A DNA stretch of 31,028 bases from Chrysophaeum taylorii (Eukaryota > Sar > Pelagophyceae > Pelagomonadales > Pelagomonadaceae). Position numbers and translations under genes: made by a program. Positions 28,565-31,028 of the stretch are shown in pieces (the stretch's first letter is position 1; each line of letters starts with the position of its first letter). The stretch lies in NCBI GenBank assembly GCA_029834535.1, contig JAQMWT010000031.1, forward strand, positions 1 through 31,028, given 5' to 3'. The notes beneath the pieces were generated by a model, which was not told where the DNA came from, searched no databases, and worked only from the letters and a program-made list of their open reading frames with translations.

Positions 28565-29080
28565 TCAATGTCGGCGCGACGATCGTCTAGAAGGTGATCG
28601 TCCGTCTCGCTGTCGAGTAGAAGGCGATTTGATATCTTTGATGCCTCTGACCTCGCTCACCATGGTCGCCATTGTGGTTCCAAGCTCGGTGAGGGCCGTT
28701 TGAATTTCATTAGAAGGCTCCGATCCGCGCGTGGCGTTCGCATGAGATGCATCATCACGCTTCTCCCAATCGGAACGCGATATGGGTTGCTTCTTCTGCT
28801 TTCGAATGCGCTTCCACATCGCACAGTAATAACGGTCCGGATCGCGGTTGCAAACCACGCGATTTCCGTGTTCATCTTCATCATGGATGGTCCAGAAGAA
28901 TTCGCAGTCCTTGCGCGTCTTCTTGCACCACCAAGAAGGATCTCGTAAAATCAGCGGATCCGTATTCCCAGACGGATCCGCATCTTTTGGCTTGTTGATC
29001 GGAGGCCATAGCTCGACCTCCCCGCCGCGGCGGTTTATTCGATTTCGGTTAGGGCCTTGGTCCTTCTCCTCCTCCATCAA
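28565..29080 (-). pseudogene. Gag-region open frame with Cys/His cluster
   Basis: A 171-codon - strand frame starts at an ATG (29,078-29,080). It is charged, with a central cluster WCKKTRKDCEFFWTIHDED, then VVCNRDPDRYYCAMW, which gives C-x6-C, H, C-x8-C spacing and might bind zinc. A helical stretch (LTELGTTMATMVSEVRGI) and an Arg/Ser-rich tail follow. I do not recognise the family. By position, 1.7 kb inside the 5' LTR and before the protease candidate, it may be the N-terminal part of gag. Confidence 0.4.
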
Positions 29081-30760
29081 TTTGCATGTCGTTCTCGAGC
29101 CGCGTAAGCGCCATCGACTTCTAAAGTCGTACTATCAGGATGTCCGCTCCTCATAGTCCGCACACTGGTCCTAACTCCGGATGTCAACCAGATAAATGGT
29201 CGAGGATATAGGCATCATCATCGTGCGGCTGGACACGGAACAAAAGCCAAGGCCGATTGGAATTGTACAATGTACACGTGCCGCTCCCCAGACTTTTCCA
29301 GCCTGGGTGACCTTCCGCAACATGAGCAGCGCGGCTGCGCTGGAAGGTCGGCAAGTCGATCTAAAGTAATCCAGAATTTTATCCAATACGTGCGATTAAG
29401 ACGACGGATGCGACGACCGAGGCTCCATGCTCTTCACCGTCAGCATCCAATTTCAAGTAAAACGACGGACCGTGCGGTAGCTCATCGCAGAGCTCCTCGT
29501 ATTTCTGCAAGTGTTCCTCTAAATTGGTGCAACGGTGTCCGGTAGATGCACCGGTAATAAGTAACGTACTTTCTCGACCGAGTAATGGTCATCAGCTAAA
29601 GTATGCATCACCGCTGCCGAATCCAAATTGAGTTGCCGTCAATCGGCCGTCGATGACGAGTTTTGAAGTTGTCAGGCTTCAGACTGGAAGTGGGGCGACG
29701 GGATCGGCTCAAGTTGGCCTTTTCGAAGGTGTCCGCAACCGTCTGCGTTATTCCCTGCGATAATCCCCGTAAAATTTTCGTATTCATCCTCAGCTTCCGC
29801 CCTACCCTCAGTCTCCGTATCGACTCGGGGCGGAGGTTCATTCCCGTTTCCTTGTTCCTTTCCGGTTCAGGCGGCCTCACGGGCGTTTCCGATTCGGGTC
29901 GACTCACGGGTCGTTCGCGGCTACTCTCCACGACGTGCGTTCGTTGGTTGCATCTCGTTCACGACGAAATGGTTCAACCTGGCACGTAGGGTCTTCGATG
30001 TGCCGATCTGGCTGCAATGCATCATGAGCATGTCAACTTCCCGTCGAGCCGCTTCCTCTTTCGCTTCAGCCACGGGCAAAACGGCAGCGCTAATCGTTCG
30101 CGCGACGTCTCGCTCGAGGTCTTCACGAAGTCGACTTCGGGCTGCGCAGATCCGCGCTCAATCGCAACACGCTCGCCGGTCCGGGGTCGTTGGACTCAAC
30201 GGCGAAAAAATGGCAGTATCCGGAGGCACGTCAGGGCAAGTCAGCAACGTCGACTGCGCCTCGCCTCTCTAATTCACCTTCCTCGCGGCCTATCTCAGGG
30301 GCGGCGGGAAGGCGGAGAGATTTTCCGCACGCACGTCTGCGTCTGTATCCATACGCATCAATGTCGATGCGAATCTCGAAACACGTCCGGATCCGACCAC
30401 ATCGAAGCAATGCGTTGATCCCAACAACGCTATCTGTCGCTTCGCTAAAAACAGCACTCACGGAACTCCAATCCGCTGGCAATCCAAAATGCCCCAAAAT
30501 GCCCGTGGGTAGCGATCCCACTCGCTAACAGCGCCGTTCAGCTACGCCAAAATCAATTCCGGGAGAATGCGCTGCGATTTCCAACTCGCACGCGTATTCG
30601 TTCGTCTCCGAACGCACGAGCACTAAAGTCCGCGTATATCTCAACGCAAACCGGTCCACTGGAACTCCGCGTGCTTGATCAGGGCACACGTGCAAATCCG
30701 GACCACGTAATACAATACGTACGGCAGCACTCGTTCGTCGGCGACCGGTGTAGTCGCACG
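29081..30760 (-). other. Gypsy 5' leader and broken frames
   Basis: About 1.7 kb between the gag-region frame and the primer-binding site. It has several open frames on the - strand of 96-108 codons (for example 29,608-29,931, and 30,231-30,521) but no domain that I can identify. Some of it may be a remnant of gag disrupted by frameshifts, or a long untranslated leader. Confidence 0.35.
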
Positions 30761-30778
30761 ATCTGTGTAGCTCCACCA
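30761..30778 (-). promoter_or_regulatory. Candidate primer-binding site of the Gypsy element
   Basis: On the - strand, two bases inside the 5' LTR edge, the sequence begins TGGTGGAGCTACACAGAT. A primer-binding site must start with TGG, the complement of the tRNA 3' CCA, and lie just inside the 5' LTR, and both conditions hold. The 18-nt complement ends CACCA as a tRNA would. I cannot say which tRNA matches. Confidence 0.6.
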
Positions 30779-30780
30779 CG

Positions 30781-31028
30781 TGGCGGCACAGAAAAACCTT
30801 ACCCGACCCCCGGTGACAAGGGGCGCTCACCGACTCGTCCTGGGCCTCACTGAACGAGGAAAAGACGGACTCGGGGTCGGATATGCCATCTACACAGCAG
30901 CTCCGTAACAAGCGCCTCAACAAGATAGGAGATGGTGCGCGATATAAGAATGCTCTAAAATTGGCTGCTCCTAAGAGAGAAAGAGGCGCGGATGGTGTCT
31001 TTAAAGGTCGACTGCTGCAGAGGAACGT
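30781..31028 (-). repeat. Gypsy element 5' LTR, cut by the window end
   Basis: This copy starts TGGCGGCACAGAAAAACC, as does the copy at 21,282. Long matches include GACTCGTCCT, CCTCACTGAACGA and CTCGGGGTCGGATATG. Matching weakens further in. By comparison with the left copy it should run to about 31,090, outside the window, so the target-site duplication cannot be checked. Confidence 0.75.

Noticed and set aside
1..31028. tRNA, rRNA and CRISPR arrays
   Set aside because: I looked for T-arm boxes, conserved rRNA words and regularly spaced repeats and found none. Only simple tandem repeats are present.

Overview
This window looks like nuclear DNA of a GC-rich, intron-poor unicellular eukaryote, most likely an alga or other protist. 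The reasons are two LTR-retrotransposon superfamilies (Copia and Gypsy), a class 2 (mitochondrial-type) dihydroorotate dehydrogenase, proteins with N-terminal signal or membrane segments, and long uninterrupted reading frames with strong G/C preference at third positions. I cannot name the species. No rRNA, tRNA gene or CRISPR array was seen.

Region 1 (1 to about 9.4 kb, mixed base composition) is transposon debris. It holds several Copia fragments on the + strand: a frameshifted RNase H relic at 1.33-1.93 kb, weaker hints at 2.7 and 3.8 kb, and a clearer reverse transcriptase C-terminus plus RNase H at 4.76-5.98 kb. Two diverged direct copies of a roughly 0.4 kb repeat (about 4.06-4.48 and 8.68-9.11 kb) bracket the clearer Copia piece and two unassigned open stretches (6.47-7.16 and 7.17-8.19 kb).

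Region 2 (9.4-21.3 kb) is a GC-rich gene island with six genes, all on the + strand. They are a tandem two-domain methyltransferase; a WGR-like domain fused to a DUF4246 oxygenase-like domain; a predicted secreted Cys-rich protein with a fibronectin-III-like segment; dihydroorotate dehydrogenase; an SPFH/prohibitin-like membrane protein; and a DUF1415 protein. The third and fourth genes are separated by 17 bp and the fifth and sixth by 11 bp, which is very tight for a eukaryote. A frameshifted relic that may derive from glutamate N-acetyltransferase (ArgJ) lies between the dehydrogenase and the SPFH gene. The six genes do not form one obvious pathway. Pyrimidine synthesis and the two methyltransferase/oxygenase genes are the only parts with a guessable chemistry.

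Region 3 (21.3 kb to the window end) is one decayed Gypsy element on the - strand, about 9.8 kb if the second LTR has full length. It has a 3' LTR at 21,282 to about 21,591, a pol region with RT, RNase H, integrase and GPF/Y module broken by several stops and frameshifts, a long poorly recognisable gag/protease region, a primer-binding-site candidate at 30,761-30,778, and a 5' LTR from 30,781 running off the window. The LTR inserted into the 3' end of the DUF1415 gene and supplies its last 11 codons and stop.

The points most worth following up are the WGR-DUF4246 fusion, a Ser-to-Cys change at the catalytic base of an otherwise class 2 dihydroorotate dehydrogenase, the fused methyltransferases, and the two near-abutting gene pairs.
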